From Cyclobacterium jeungdonense (GTDB taxonomy: Bacteria > Bacteroidota > Bacteroidia > Cytophagales > Cyclobacteriaceae): a stretch of DNA of 64,000 nt. Positions 44,894-53,561 of the stretch are shown in pieces; position 1 is the first letter of the stretch; every line of letters begins with the position of its first letter. The notes below the pieces were generated by a model that saw only the letters and a program-made list of their open reading frames with translations, made no database searches and was not told the origin of the DNA. The DNA is taken from the NCBI RefSeq assembly GCF_010994275.1, contig NZ_WMCD01000001.1, forward strand, positions 434,001 to 498,000, in the 5' to 3' direction. The position numbers and the translations under genes are program-made.

Positions 44894-46309
44894 ATGAAAA
44901 ATAATTCTAATAAAGAGTGGACGCGCAGGTCTTTTATACAACGTTCAGGGACAGTCATGGCCTTAGGAAGTATGAGTGGCTTTCCCCACACTGGATTTGC
45001 GGGACCATCAACCAAACAGAAAATGAATAAAAAAATAAAAATCATTCATACCGATTCCAATTTTGAAAGGGAACCTCTATTTCCCTACCGGTTTAAAGGA
45101 AGTGCCATTACGGAAGCCTGGCAAACGGTGGCATTAATGAAAGCCGAGAGTGGTAGGCATAAAATAGGCATTGGTACCCAAGGAACTTTGTGGTCCGATA
45201 AGGCGGTGTTTCAAGCCCATTCTACCACGGCAGGAAATGCCCTGATGTATGCGATGACGGAAAGAGCTTTGCAAATCATCAAAGGTACCCACTTTGTTGA
45301 TCCGGTATCCCTGCTGGAAGATATCCTGCCGGAGGTTTATGACTATGGCAAAAAAATTACCAGAAATCCGGATCTTAAAAAGACCTTTGCTTTAAATGCC
45401 TTGGTGCCCGTTGATAATGCGGCCTGGTTATTATTCGGAGAGGAGAATGGCTTGCAGACCTTTGACGAAATGATTCCGGAAGCCTACCGTCCCGGGCTTT
45501 CCCATAAACACGATAAAGTGGCAAGTATTCCTTCGTTCAGCGTGGGTGCATCGATTAATGACATAAAGGATGCCGCGGACAAAGGTCATTTCATTATGAA
45601 ATTGAAAACGGGCGCTCCGGGTACCCAAAAGGAAATGCTGGAAAAGGACATTGAATTTTTGACAGCGGTTCACAAGACGCTGGGAGACAGGGAGACCTCA
45701 CACACAAAAAATGGTAAAATCCCATATTATTTTGATGTGAATGAAAGGTATGAAAAAAAGGAAACCCTGGAGCGATTTCTGGACCATGCCAAAAAGATTG
45801 GAGCCTTCGATCAGATTGCAGTCATTGAAGAACCGTTCGGTGAAGCTAATGAAACCTTTGTCGGGGACCTGGGGGTACGCATTGCAGCTGATGAGAGTGC
45901 ACACACCGTGGAGGATGCGTTAACTCGGATAGAGCAAGGATATTCTGCGATTGCCGTGAAGGCCATTGCCAAAACCATGAGCATGACCATGAAAATTGTG
46001 CAGGCCGCTTACGAACGGAACGTGCCCTGTTTTTGTGCTGACTTAACGGTGAATCCGATTTTGGTGGACTGGAATAAAAATGTGGCTGCGCGATTAGCTC
46101 CTTTTCCAGATATGAATATTGGATTGCAGGAAACGAATGGTCACCAATATTATAAGAACTGGGAAAAAATGCTTGGTTACCACCCCATGTCTCACGCGGC
46201 CTGGGTACATACCCGAGACGGTGTTTATCCCACCGGTAAGGAATTCTATCAAAAGAGTGGTGGTATTCTTGCCAGTAGCCCTCATTATGAAACGATGGTC
46301 GAAAGTTAA
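44894..46309 (+). CDS. Enolase-superfamily protein (mandelate racemase/epimerase-like), Tat-exported
   Basis: The 471-residue protein begins with a twin-arginine signal (WTRRSFIQRSGTVMALGSM). The barrel carries the superfamily's expected residues: a lysine in FIMKLKTGAPG, Asp in YYFDVNERY, Glu in AVIEEPFGE, Asp/Glu in RIAADESAHT and a second lysine in AIAVKAIAKT, in the order of the dipeptide-epimerase/muconate-lactonizing group. Members abstract a proton next to a carboxylate; many are sugar-acid dehydratases. Export by Tat is unusual for this superfamily, but fits a set of envelope enzymes acting on uronates or aldonates. It closes the cluster, 9 bases after the cytochrome gene. Reaction not proven. 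Confidence 0.82.
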   Translation: MKNNSNKEWTRRSFIQRSGTVMALGSMSGFPHTGFAGPSTKQKMNKKIKIIHTDSNFEREPLFPYRFKGSAITEAWQTVALMKAESGRHKIGIGTQGTLWSDKAVFQAHSTTAGNALMYAMTERALQIIKGTHFVDPVSLLEDILPEVYDYGKKITRNPDLKKTFALNALVPVDNAAWLLFGEENGLQTFDEMIPEAYRPGLSHKHDKVASIPSFSVGASINDIKDAADKGHFIMKLKTGAPGTQKEMLEKDIEFLTAVHKTLGDRETSHTKNGKIPYYFDVNERYEKKETLERFLDHAKKIGAFDQIAVIEEPFGEANETFVGDLGVRIAADESAHTVEDALTRIEQGYSAIAVKAIAKTMSMTMKIVQAAYERNVPCFCADLTVNPILVDWNKNVAARLAPFPDMNIGLQETNGHQYYKNWEKMLGYHPMSHAAWVHTRDGVYPTGKEFYQKSGGILASSPHYETMVES

Positions 46310-46616
46310 TGCAGAGGACTATAGTTCTAATTATTAGTAACTCGTTGTAACCAAATCATTAAAGGAACGACTTTTGATTTATTTATCACCGAACTTATAT
46401 TTTTTATTACAAAATTCGGAATCTCGAAATTTTTACGAAAAAAACCAATCAATATTTTTTAATTCCTTTCACTTAGTTTACATTTGAAAAAATGTATTTT
46501 ATATATACAAATATGCATGTTAAAAAAATACCATTTTCCAAGTCTGTTTGTTTTAATCCCAATTGGACTGGATTGTTTTTTTTAGGATTTAAATTGACAA
46601 CATTAATTGGTATCAG
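46310..46616. other. 307-base AT-rich spacer
   Basis: No open frame of note. The stretch is rich in A/T runs and probably holds the promoter of the response regulator gene, but I see no clean TTTG-N19-TAnnTTTG pair. A short symmetrical AGGACTATAGTTCT just after the enolase gene is too weak to call a terminator. Confidence 0.5.
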
Positions 46617-46997
46617 GTGAAAATATTATTGGTAGACGATGATCCTATCGTCATATTATTACAAAAAAAGCTGATGGAAAAAGCAGGGATTACCCATCAG
46701 GTTAATTCATTCAATAACGGGGAGGATGCGCTGCGATTTTTAGCTAAAAATGGTTACAATGATGAAGAATACCTGATGTTTCTGGATATCAATATGCCAG
46801 GATTATCGGGCTGGGATGTACTGGATACTTTGGACTCTATGAACATTTCCAAAAACCTAAAAGTGATTATTATTACTTCTTCCATAGAAGAGACTGATAA
46901 AAAGCATGCCGAAGATTACCAGCGAATAGTAGATTTCTGGGTAAAACCCTTTAGTATTCAGGATTTTATTCAACTCAAAGAAAAATTTCACCTTTGA
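46617..46997 (+). CDS. Stand-alone CheY-like receiver protein
   Basis: The 126-residue single receiver domain starts at GTG 46617; no ATG fits the domain's first strand (KILLVDDDP). The acid pocket is Asp7/Asp8, the phospho-acceptor Asp57 in MFLDINMPGLSGWDVL, the switch Thr87 in IIITSS and the conserved Lys110 in FWVKPF. It has no DNA-binding or enzyme output, so it must act by binding a partner, or as a phosphorelay step. No kinase gene adjoins; the nearest in this window is at 11591. It sits between the sulfatase cluster and the BNR_4 gene. Confidence 0.9.
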   Translation: MKILLVDDDPIVILLQKKLMEKAGITHQVNSFNNGEDALRFLAKNGYNDEEYLMFLDINMPGLSGWDVLDTLDSMNISKNLKVIIITSSIEETDKKHAEDYQRIVDFWVKPFSIQDFIQLKEKFHL

Positions 46998-47082
46998 TCC
47001 GTTAATTGTTCGGGTTCCGGGTCTTGGCCTATTTTAAGCGCAAATATTTCCCTATTATTGTTGTTTCATCATTGTAATCCGT

Positions 47083-48516
47083 ATGAAACGATCGCATCAA
47101 CTTATCCTTTCCAGCTTATTTCTTATTTTTTGTTCTTTTGGGCAGCATTTGATTGCCCAAGAGAAATTTCCCACTGTTGACGGGTACAAAGGTATTTGGT
47201 TTACGTTAGGCCAGTTTTCAGATTTTGGGGACAAATATTCGGGGGGACTGGGAACCTATACCGCCAAACACGTTCCACTTGCCATTCATGCTCCGGAGGT
47301 TAACCGGACATTTTTCGTCTATGGAGGAACCCGTTCTCAGGAAGAAAAGCATCTGCTGTGCATGATAGGGGTGTTTGATCATGAATCAGGAATGGTGTCG
47401 AAGCCGGTGGTGGTACACGATAAAGAAGGGGTGGATGACCCGCATGACAATCCCAGCCTGGCGATTGACGAACAGGGATATCTTTGGGTTTTTGTTAGTG
47501 GTAGGGGTAGAAAAAGGATGGGCTATAAATACAGAAGCACCAATCCCTACAGTATCGATTCCTTTGATTTGATTAGTGAGGAGGAAATGACCTACCCCCA
47601 ACCTAAGTTTATACCTGGGTATGGTTTTCTGAATTTATTTACCAAATACACCGGTATTCGGGAACTATACATGGAAACAAGCACGGATGGTCTGGTTTGG
47701 AGCCCTGATCAAAAGCTCGTGGCTATCAAACGTAACGGAGACAAGAATAGTGGGCATTATCAGGTGTCTGGAAATAAGGGAAATAAAATCGGTTTTTTTT
47801 GTAATTGGCATCCAAATGGAAATGTGGATTTACGAACCAATTTGTATTATTTCCAAACCACTGACTTTGGCCAAACATGGACAGATAGTGATGGTAATGA
47901 AGTGGAAATTCCGGTGTTAAACTTAACCTCTTCAGGTTTGGTAAAGGAATACTTTAGCCAGAAACGAAATGTGTATCTAAAGGATGTGAATTTCGATGCT
48001 GATGGGAATCCCATCGGCTTGTATGTGGAAGGAATCGGGCATCAGCCAGGCCCGGAAAACGGTCCCCGATCATGGCATGTGGTGCATTGGGATGGCAGCA
48101 GCTGGCAGGACCACCTTATCACCCATTCCGATCACAATTACGATATGGGAAGCCTTTGGGTGGAAGAAGATGAATGGATGGTAATAGGCCCGACTGCCAA
48201 TCGTCCCCAGGTTTGGGGTGCCGGTGGAGAAGTGCAGCTCTGGAAAAGTAGCGACCAGGGGCGGAGCTGGGAAATGAGTCGCCAGTTGACCAAAGGGAGT
48301 AACCGAAACCACAATTACATCCGTAGGGTAGTCAACGGTTCGGACCCCTTCTATTATTTTTGGGCAGATGGTAACCCGGATGAATTTAGCCAAAGTCACC
48401 TGTATTTTGGAGATAGCGAAGGCAATGTGTGGAAACTACCATATGAAATGGAAGAAGATTGGGTAAAACCCAAGAAGTGGCGGAATAATTGGCTCAGCAG
48501 GTGGTTTTCCCGGTAA
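47083..48516 (+). CDS. BNR_4-type beta-propeller protein, possible ulvan/rhamnose-uronate lyase
   Basis: The 477-residue protein has a signal peptide ending HLIAQ. The body is a BNR_4 (seven-blade) propeller: VDGYKGIWFTLGQ at the start, the hallmark DDPHDNPSLAIDEQGYLWVFVSGRG (His121), YPQPKFIPGYGFLNLFTKY, STDGLVWSPDQ, HSDHNYDMGSLWVEED and SSDQGRSWE. BNR_4 members include ulvan lyases (PL24/PL25) and L-rhamnose-uronate lyases or rhamnosidases, where His residues serve catalysis. That would fit the sulfatase cluster next to it, since ulvan is a sulfated rhamnose-uronate chain. The family also has unrelated members, so the lyase call is tentative. It may have its own promoter: 85 bases separate it from the receiver gene. 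Confidence 0.75.
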   Translation: MKRSHQLILSSLFLIFCSFGQHLIAQEKFPTVDGYKGIWFTLGQFSDFGDKYSGGLGTYTAKHVPLAIHAPEVNRTFFVYGGTRSQEEKHLLCMIGVFDHESGMVSKPVVVHDKEGVDDPHDNPSLAIDEQGYLWVFVSGRGRKRMGYKYRSTNPYSIDSFDLISEEEMTYPQPKFIPGYGFLNLFTKYTGIRELYMETSTDGLVWSPDQKLVAIKRNGDKNSGHYQVSGNKGNKIGFFCNWHPNGNVDLRTNLYYFQTTDFGQTWTDSDGNEVEIPVLNLTSSGLVKEYFSQKRNVYLKDVNFDADGNPIGLYVEGIGHQPGPENGPRSWHVVHWDGSSWQDHLITHSDHNYDMGSLWVEEDEWMVIGPTANRPQVWGAGGEVQLWKSSDQGRSWEMSRQLTKGSNRNHNYIRRVVNGSDPFYYFWADGNPDEFSQSHLYFGDSEGNVWKLPYEMEEDWVKPKKWRNNWLSRWFSR

Positions 48517-48826
48517 CTGAAGGCTTCCCTGCTGTTTATTTGGGTTATCTAGTGCTACCCATTTAGAAACTGGACTATTTGAACTTTACGACCTAAGTAT
48601 CGATCGAATCGAGGTTTTATTCCCAAGGGTATCGTCGCGATGATTGAAAATCACCACACCGGGTTGGGATGGAAATTGCTAATGAAGGCACCTGAAATAG
48701 GCAAGGGCCTGGAAAAACTTAGATTTTACATTGGTCCTAAAAATTAAGTTTTATCAAAAAAAAACAACAAATAACAGCTAAGACGACAATAGGTTGGTAT
48801 ATTCAGCGAAACAATAGTTTATTACC
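48517..48826. other. 310-base spacer with a possible gene remnant
   Basis: Between the BNR_4 gene and the BCCT gene. The second half of the spacer has a 55-codon coding-like stretch (separate entry). The last 80 bases are A-rich and probably contain the BCCT promoter; no consensus pair stands out. Confidence 0.45.
48583..48747 (+). pseudogene. Possible C-terminal remnant of a protein gene
   Basis: One frame reads without stop for 54 codons (LRPKYRSNRGFIPKGIVAM, then IENHHTGLGWKLLM and on to FYIGPKN before TAA). Composition and codon use look protein-like, but it lacks an upstream start with a plausible N-terminus. The only ATG with context (48640) would leave 35 residues. I do not recognise the family. 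A decayed gene end is the best guess. Confidence 0.25.
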
Positions 48827-50296
48827 GTGACACTAAAAACGCAACCAACCTTTCTGGCCACCCTTTTGACCTGCCTGCTCTTTTTGGTTGCTGCTTTTCA
48901 ATTTCCCGAAGGGTTAAAAGTGCAACTCGAGGAGTTTGCAGCACTAACGTTATACTATTTCGGAAATTTTTACTTGTACCTGGGGCTATTTATGGTGCTG
49001 GTCTTATTGGGCATCGCCCTTTCTCCCTGGGGAAAAAAGACCCTTGGAGAAGGTCCGGTTACCTACGGCTGGTTTTCGTGGATTGCCATGCTCTACAGTA
49101 CCGGTATGGGAGCGGGCCTGATGTTACGGGCGGTTCAGGAGCCCACTTTCTATTACACGCAACCGCCACGTCATTCGGAGTGGGCGGCCGATGTCTTTGC
49201 CCTGGAGTATACCTTTTTTCATTGGGGTCTGACACCTTGGGCATTTTATGGAATGTTTGGTTTGATCATTGGCTACCTGGTATACGGCAGGTCCCGTAAG
49301 ATGCTTAGTTCTTCTATTTTGAGTGATCGGTATCAGCGGTCCTGGTTAATTGTTCCCATAGATGTGATTACCATCCTCAGTACCTTGTTTGGAGTGGTTG
49401 GAGCGGTGGGGCTCGGCAGTCGGCAGCTACTGGCTGGGTTTAGTCAGCTTTTTATGCAGGTAGAAATGAGTTATTCCAATAATGCCTATGTTGTTCTCTT
49501 TCTGGGTTCCCTGGCTACGATTTCGGCCTTTTCCGGGCTCAGTAAGGGGATACGAAATGTTTCACGTTTTAATATCGCCACCGCCTTGTTTTTAGTGGCG
49601 GTCACCCTATTGGCAGGGAATACCGGTCAAATGGCAAGTAACTTTATACATGCATTGTGGGCTTATCTTTTCGATTTCTTTCCGATGAGTGTGAACGCCG
49701 GCAAGATGGAGGTTCCAGCTTCATTTTTAATGGATTGGACCTTTTTTTATTGGGCTTTCTGGCTTTCTTGGGCACCGTTTACAGGCGTGTTTATTGCCAG
49801 AATTTCTCAGGGAAGAAGCTTTCGGGAATTTATCTTTGGCGTTTTGCTGGTACCAACCCTTGGGACGTTCATTTGGTTTGCGGTTTTCGGAACGGAAGCT
49901 TTTTTGCTTATCGGAAACCCGGACTTATATCAAGGACAGTTTGATTCCCTGTACGGGTCCATATTTGTTTTTTTTGATAAGCTTCCCCTGGGGGCCTTGC
50001 TTCAACCGCTGGCTTTACTCTTGGTTTTTACTTTTTTGATTACCTCTATTGATTCGGCAATTTATGTTTTGGGCATGTTTGCTGATAACGGAAACAGGGA
50101 TCCGAAAAAAAGAAATTTGCTCGTTTGGGGATTAATTTTGGTCCTCTTTACCGTCGCCACGCTTTTTATAGGAAAAGAACGATTGCTGGAATCTATTAGT
50201 CAACTGTTGATCGTAATGGCTTTGCCATTTAGTTGGATTTACCTGCTGATGATTGGTTCTTTTCTTTTTACCTTGTATAAAAGAAGGCAATCATGA
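48827..50296 (+). CDS. BCCT-family transporter (betaine/choline/carnitine type)
   Basis: The 489-residue membrane protein has about 12 helices. It starts at GTG 48827; no ATG lies close enough to include the first helix. The family core is clear: MLYSTGMGAGLMLRAVQEP, where choline/betaine carriers have GxGxGxxxWG, and FYWAFWLSWAPFTGVFIARISQGRSFREFI, which carries the aromatic substrate box. BCCT carriers import quaternary-ammonium or related compounds, often for osmoprotection. The Gly-rich TM3 segment has LRAV where sodium-coupled carriers often have Trp, so the ligand may differ. The next gene overlaps by four bases (ATGA). Confidence 0.92.
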   Translation: MTLKTQPTFLATLLTCLLFLVAAFQFPEGLKVQLEEFAALTLYYFGNFYLYLGLFMVLVLLGIALSPWGKKTLGEGPVTYGWFSWIAMLYSTGMGAGLMLRAVQEPTFYYTQPPRHSEWAADVFALEYTFFHWGLTPWAFYGMFGLIIGYLVYGRSRKMLSSSILSDRYQRSWLIVPIDVITILSTLFGVVGAVGLGSRQLLAGFSQLFMQVEMSYSNNAYVVLFLGSLATISAFSGLSKGIRNVSRFNIATALFLVAVTLLAGNTGQMASNFIHALWAYLFDFFPMSVNAGKMEVPASFLMDWTFFYWAFWLSWAPFTGVFIARISQGRSFREFIFGVLLVPTLGTFIWFAVFGTEAFLLIGNPDLYQGQFDSLYGSIFVFFDKLPLGALLQPLALLLVFTFLITSIDSAIYVLGMFADNGNRDPKKRNLLVWGLILVLFTVATLFIGKERLLESISQLLIVMALPFSWIYLLMIGSFLFTLYKRRQS

Positions 50297-51363
50297 GCTG
50301 CAAGAACCTGGCTAGAAATCACCTGCTTTACCTGACCTTTATGGTTATGGTGGCTATCGCCTGTTCTGCTGCCAAAAATTCCGAAACCCTGACTACCCTG
50401 GATGGCGAAAAGCACCGGGGTGTATGCTGGGTGGCCAGTCCCCATCCTTTACAAGGTGGTGAATTAGAGATTTTGACAGAAATCGGTGCTAGTCATATCT
50501 CCCAAACTCCTTTTGGTTGGCAGTCGCAAGTACAGGATCCGGAATTGCGTTGGGAGACCCATACAGACAAAATGTGGTGGGGAGAAAGTATCCATGGTTT
50601 GCAGGCTACCCTCGATTCGGCAAGGGCATTGGGCCTGAGCAGCATGTTAAAGCCCCACCTTTGGGTGCGCGGTTCCTGGCCCGGTGAAATTTCAATGAAA
50701 AATGAAACCGACTGGCAAACCTGGTTTCGCAATTACAAAGCCTTTATCCTGTACTATGCTCATTTTGCTGAAAAAAACGGCTTGCCGCTGCTTTGCGTTG
50801 GTACCGAGTTGGAGAAAACCAGTCATCGGGAAAGCGACTGGCGAGGGATCATCAAAGCCGTAAGGGAGGTGTATTCGGGAAAACTGACCTATGCGGCAAA
50901 CTTTACCGAATACGAAAGAGTGGCTTTTTGGGACGCTCTGGATTACATTGGTGTGCAGGCCTATTTTCCCCTGGCGATGGGGCTGGATCCAGCTTTAACT
51001 CAGTTGCATCAAGGTTGGCAAAAAGTACTGCCTTCCTTGGAAAATGTCAGTCGGGATTTTCAAAAGCCCATCATGTTTACCGAGCTGGGATATTGTGATA
51101 CCCAAGATGCCGCGCAGGAACCTTGGTTGTGGCCAAATCAGCGAAAAGAGGTCCCAATTTCCCAGGAAATGCAGGCCCTATGCTACCAGGCATTTTTTGA
51201 GGCAGTCTGGGACAAACCCTGGTTTCAAGGCGTTTATTTCTGGAAATGGTACCCACGGTCACGAGAACGGGTTCCTGATTTTACCCCCCAGAATAAATTA
51301 GCTCAGGGGGTGATGAGGACTTTTTTCTTAGGAAATAGGACGCAAGGAAAGGAAAATCTGTAA
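50293..51363 (+). CDS. GH113-like glycoside hydrolase, lipoprotein
   Basis: The 356-residue protein has a lipobox AIAC (Cys24). The rest is a TIM barrel of the GH113 type (beta-mannanase group): TPFGWQSQV, ARALGLSSMLKPHLWVRGSWPGEI, the acid/base candidate Glu172 in LCVGTELEKT, ANFTEYERVAFWDALDYIGVQAYFPL, and the nucleophile candidate Glu264 in IMFTELGY, closing with GVYFWKWYPR. It shares a 4-base overlap with the BCCT stop. Pairing of a surface glycosidase with a BCCT carrier is unusual. Characterised GH113 enzymes act on mannans, but family variety is poorly explored, so the substrate is open. It is convergent with the TspO-like gene 20 bases away. Confidence 0.8.
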   Translation: MSCKNLARNHLLYLTFMVMVAIACSAAKNSETLTTLDGEKHRGVCWVASPHPLQGGELEILTEIGASHISQTPFGWQSQVQDPELRWETHTDKMWWGESIHGLQATLDSARALGLSSMLKPHLWVRGSWPGEISMKNETDWQTWFRNYKAFILYYAHFAEKNGLPLLCVGTELEKTSHRESDWRGIIKAVREVYSGKLTYAANFTEYERVAFWDALDYIGVQAYFPLAMGLDPALTQLHQGWQKVLPSLENVSRDFQKPIMFTELGYCDTQDAAQEPWLWPNQRKEVPISQEMQALCYQAFFEAVWDKPWFQGVYFWKWYPRSRERVPDFTPQNKLAQGVMRTFFLGNRTQGKENL

Positions 51364-51383
51364 CAAATTCCGTTGGATGCCAA

Positions 51384-52181
51384 TTACTTCCATTCCCCTT
51401 TCTGAATTTTTACCAATGGAGCTGTTTTTCGATTGATGTATCCATGAATACCAGCCGTTACTAACAATACTACTGCTAAAATCCCTGCTAAAATTCCGAT
51501 GACAGCAGACTGTTCCCATTGATTAACTGCAATGGCAGCGAATCCCCAGGTACCGACCAGGGCCGCTTCCCGCATATTTCTATAGATGGTAAGCAGCAGG
51601 TAAATGCCAGTGGCGATTAACAATACGATTACCGCCCAGACCACTTCTCCGCTCGGGCTAGCCAGAGATTCAAGGCTTTTTATAGCGATCGAGGCGTTCA
51701 GCACCGTAGCCAAAATTACCCATCCGCTGTAAATAGTGATAGGCCACCAGATCCAGAAAATGGTGCGCAAGGGAACATCTCCCAACTCAAGCCCCTGCTT
51801 GATAACCAGGCGCATTAAGGAAAACAATAAAAAGGCGATAATAAGCAGGGAAATCCATAGGTATCCGGAAGTCCAGGCCCAAACCCAAAGTGCATTGCTC
51901 AAGTTGGCTAAGAAAAACCAAATTCCCGCCGGAAGAAGGGCAGTTGAATAGTCATTTGACAAATAGCCATACCACTGGAACCCGAGATAAGCGAGCCATC
52001 CCAGGTAGATTAACCCCCAAATAGAAAAAGCATAGCCGGATGGGGTAAGTAGTGTTTGGTAAAAGGAACTGATTTCACCGACCGAATTGCCGAAAAAATC
52101 CCCGGCACCACCCAGGTAATTGAAGAACAGTACGACGATAAAACTGAAGGTATTGAGCAGAAGAAGGGGTAGAGGTTTCAT
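51384..52181 (-). CDS. TspO/MBR-related tryptophan-rich membrane protein
   Basis: The 265-residue protein has about eight predicted helices. It carries the signature of the enlarged TspO-like family: LTPSGYAFSIWGLIYLGWLAYLGFQ, SNALWVWAWTSGYLWISLLIIAF and WWPITIYSGWV. Classical TspO proteins (about 160 residues, five helices) bind porphyrins and steroids; the longer relatives are uncharacterised. No signal peptide beyond the first helix. It is the last gene of a minus-strand block behind the MFS gene (29-base gap), suggesting co-expression. Confidence 0.75.
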   Translation of the reverse strand: MKPLPLLLLNTFSFIVVLFFNYLGGAGDFFGNSVGEISSFYQTLLTPSGYAFSIWGLIYLGWLAYLGFQWYGYLSNDYSTALLPAGIWFFLANLSNALWVWAWTSGYLWISLLIIAFLLFSLMRLVIKQGLELGDVPLRTIFWIWWPITIYSGWVILATVLNASIAIKSLESLASPSGEVVWAVIVLLIATGIYLLLTIYRNMREAALVGTWGFAAIAVNQWEQSAVIGILAGILAVVLLVTAGIHGYINRKTAPLVKIQKGEWK

Positions 52182-52210
52182 AAGGACAGCAATTTAATGA
52201 AAGGATACTA

Positions 52211-53461
52211 TCAATTTCTTTCCCATAGTAAAGCAGATTTTTTAATCGCTCTATAGGTTCTTTTACGCAATAAGGGAAGACTTTTACCGTAATAAACAGC
52301 CATAAGCAAAACTCCAATACTTCCGCAAAATAAGGTGAGCGGAGCACCGATCCAATCGGTAGCCAAACCGATCAAGAAACTTCCCATAGATAGGGACCCC
52401 ATAAAGAGCATGATGTAAAAGCTCAATACCCGACCCCTTTTCTCCTCCGGAACAATGGTTTGAAGTAAGGTGTTGGACCCGGTGAATATTACAACCCTAC
52501 CCAGGCCCGTGGTTACCAGGGCTAGCAAAGATAACCATAATAACGTGCTAAAAGAGAAAACCCCCAGACCTAGAGCAAAAACAAGGGTGCCCAAAAGTAT
52601 CAATTTATCCAGTCCAAGGGCATTGGTTTTGGAGCCCATAAAAAAGGCTCCGATGAGGCTGCCCACCCCAACGGCACTCGTCATGTACCCAAAGATGACG
52701 GCGTCTCCCTGGAATACCTCGGCAGCGACAACTGGTAACACCACCATGTAAGATACGCCCAAGAGCGTCACTCCAGCAACAAAAAGAATGATAAACCGAA
52801 TGTATTTGGTGGATATGGAGTAAGCAGCTCCTTCCAGGAAGGAGTTTTTGAAATTCTTAGTTGGTCCTTTTTTGGCGCTGGGCTGGTAATGGATACCGGC
52901 AAAAAAGCCAACCACCGAAAAGCTGGCCAGGGCATAAATCAAAAAACAAAATCCCTCTCCAATAAGTGGAATTAAAATTCCCGCCAGGGCGGGACCGAAA
53001 ATCCGGGCAGTATTAAAAAGGGAGGAATTTAAAGCGATGGCACTTGTCAGGTTGTTTTTGTCTTCCACCAAATCATTGACAAAGGCATGCCTGGAGGGCA
53101 TTTCCAAACCACTTACTATTCCGAAAAGTAGTTCCAAACCTAATATAAGTTCGAAATTGATGCTGTCGAAAATGGTCAAAAGAGCCAGAATGGTAGCATT
53201 GAGGGCAATGATGGATTGGCATATCATCAACAGGCGGTGCTTGTTATACCTGTCTGCTAGTACTCCTGCAACGGTTGAAAATAAAAAGGCGGCAATTTCC
53301 CTGGAAAAAGAAACCAAGCCCAGAAGCAAAGCAGAACCAGTAATCCGGTAGACCAGCCAACCCACTGCCACCTGTTTCATCATGTTTCCCAGGTTGGAAA
53401 AGGCCTGCCCGGTAAAGAAAAATCGGTAATTTTTAGAAGACAGTGACTTAAAAATTAACAT
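52211..53461 (-). CDS. MFS transporter (efflux-type, EntS-like)
   Basis: The 416-residue protein has 12 predicted helices. Motif A appears between helices 2 and 3 as GVLADRYNKHRLL. The N-terminal FKSLSSKNYRFFFTGQAFSNLGNMMKQVAVGWLVYRITGSA is the hallmark of the MFS_3 exporter branch that includes the enterobactin exporter EntS and macrolide pumps, and FNTARIFGPALAGILI lies in helix 5. It would expel a small molecule by proton exchange; which one is unknown. It lies between the GH3 gene (100-base gap) and the TspO-like gene (29-base gap). Confidence 0.9.
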   Translation of the reverse strand: MLIFKSLSSKNYRFFFTGQAFSNLGNMMKQVAVGWLVYRITGSALLLGLVSFSREIAAFLFSTVAGVLADRYNKHRLLMICQSIIALNATILALLTIFDSINFELILGLELLFGIVSGLEMPSRHAFVNDLVEDKNNLTSAIALNSSLFNTARIFGPALAGILIPLIGEGFCFLIYALASFSVVGFFAGIHYQPSAKKGPTKNFKNSFLEGAAYSISTKYIRFIILFVAGVTLLGVSYMVVLPVVAAEVFQGDAVIFGYMTSAVGVGSLIGAFFMGSKTNALGLDKLILLGTLVFALGLGVFSFSTLLWLSLLALVTTGLGRVVIFTGSNTLLQTIVPEEKRGRVLSFYIMLFMGSLSMGSFLIGLATDWIGAPLTLFCGSIGVLLMAVYYGKSLPLLRKRTYRAIKKSALLWERN

Positions 53462-53561
53462 GATAATTCTCCGTACATCCTTTCCATCCTATTCGTTGAC
53501 CCATCTAAATCCCCATGCAAAAATAAACTTATTTTGTTAAAATGTCAGTTCAGAATGGTAT

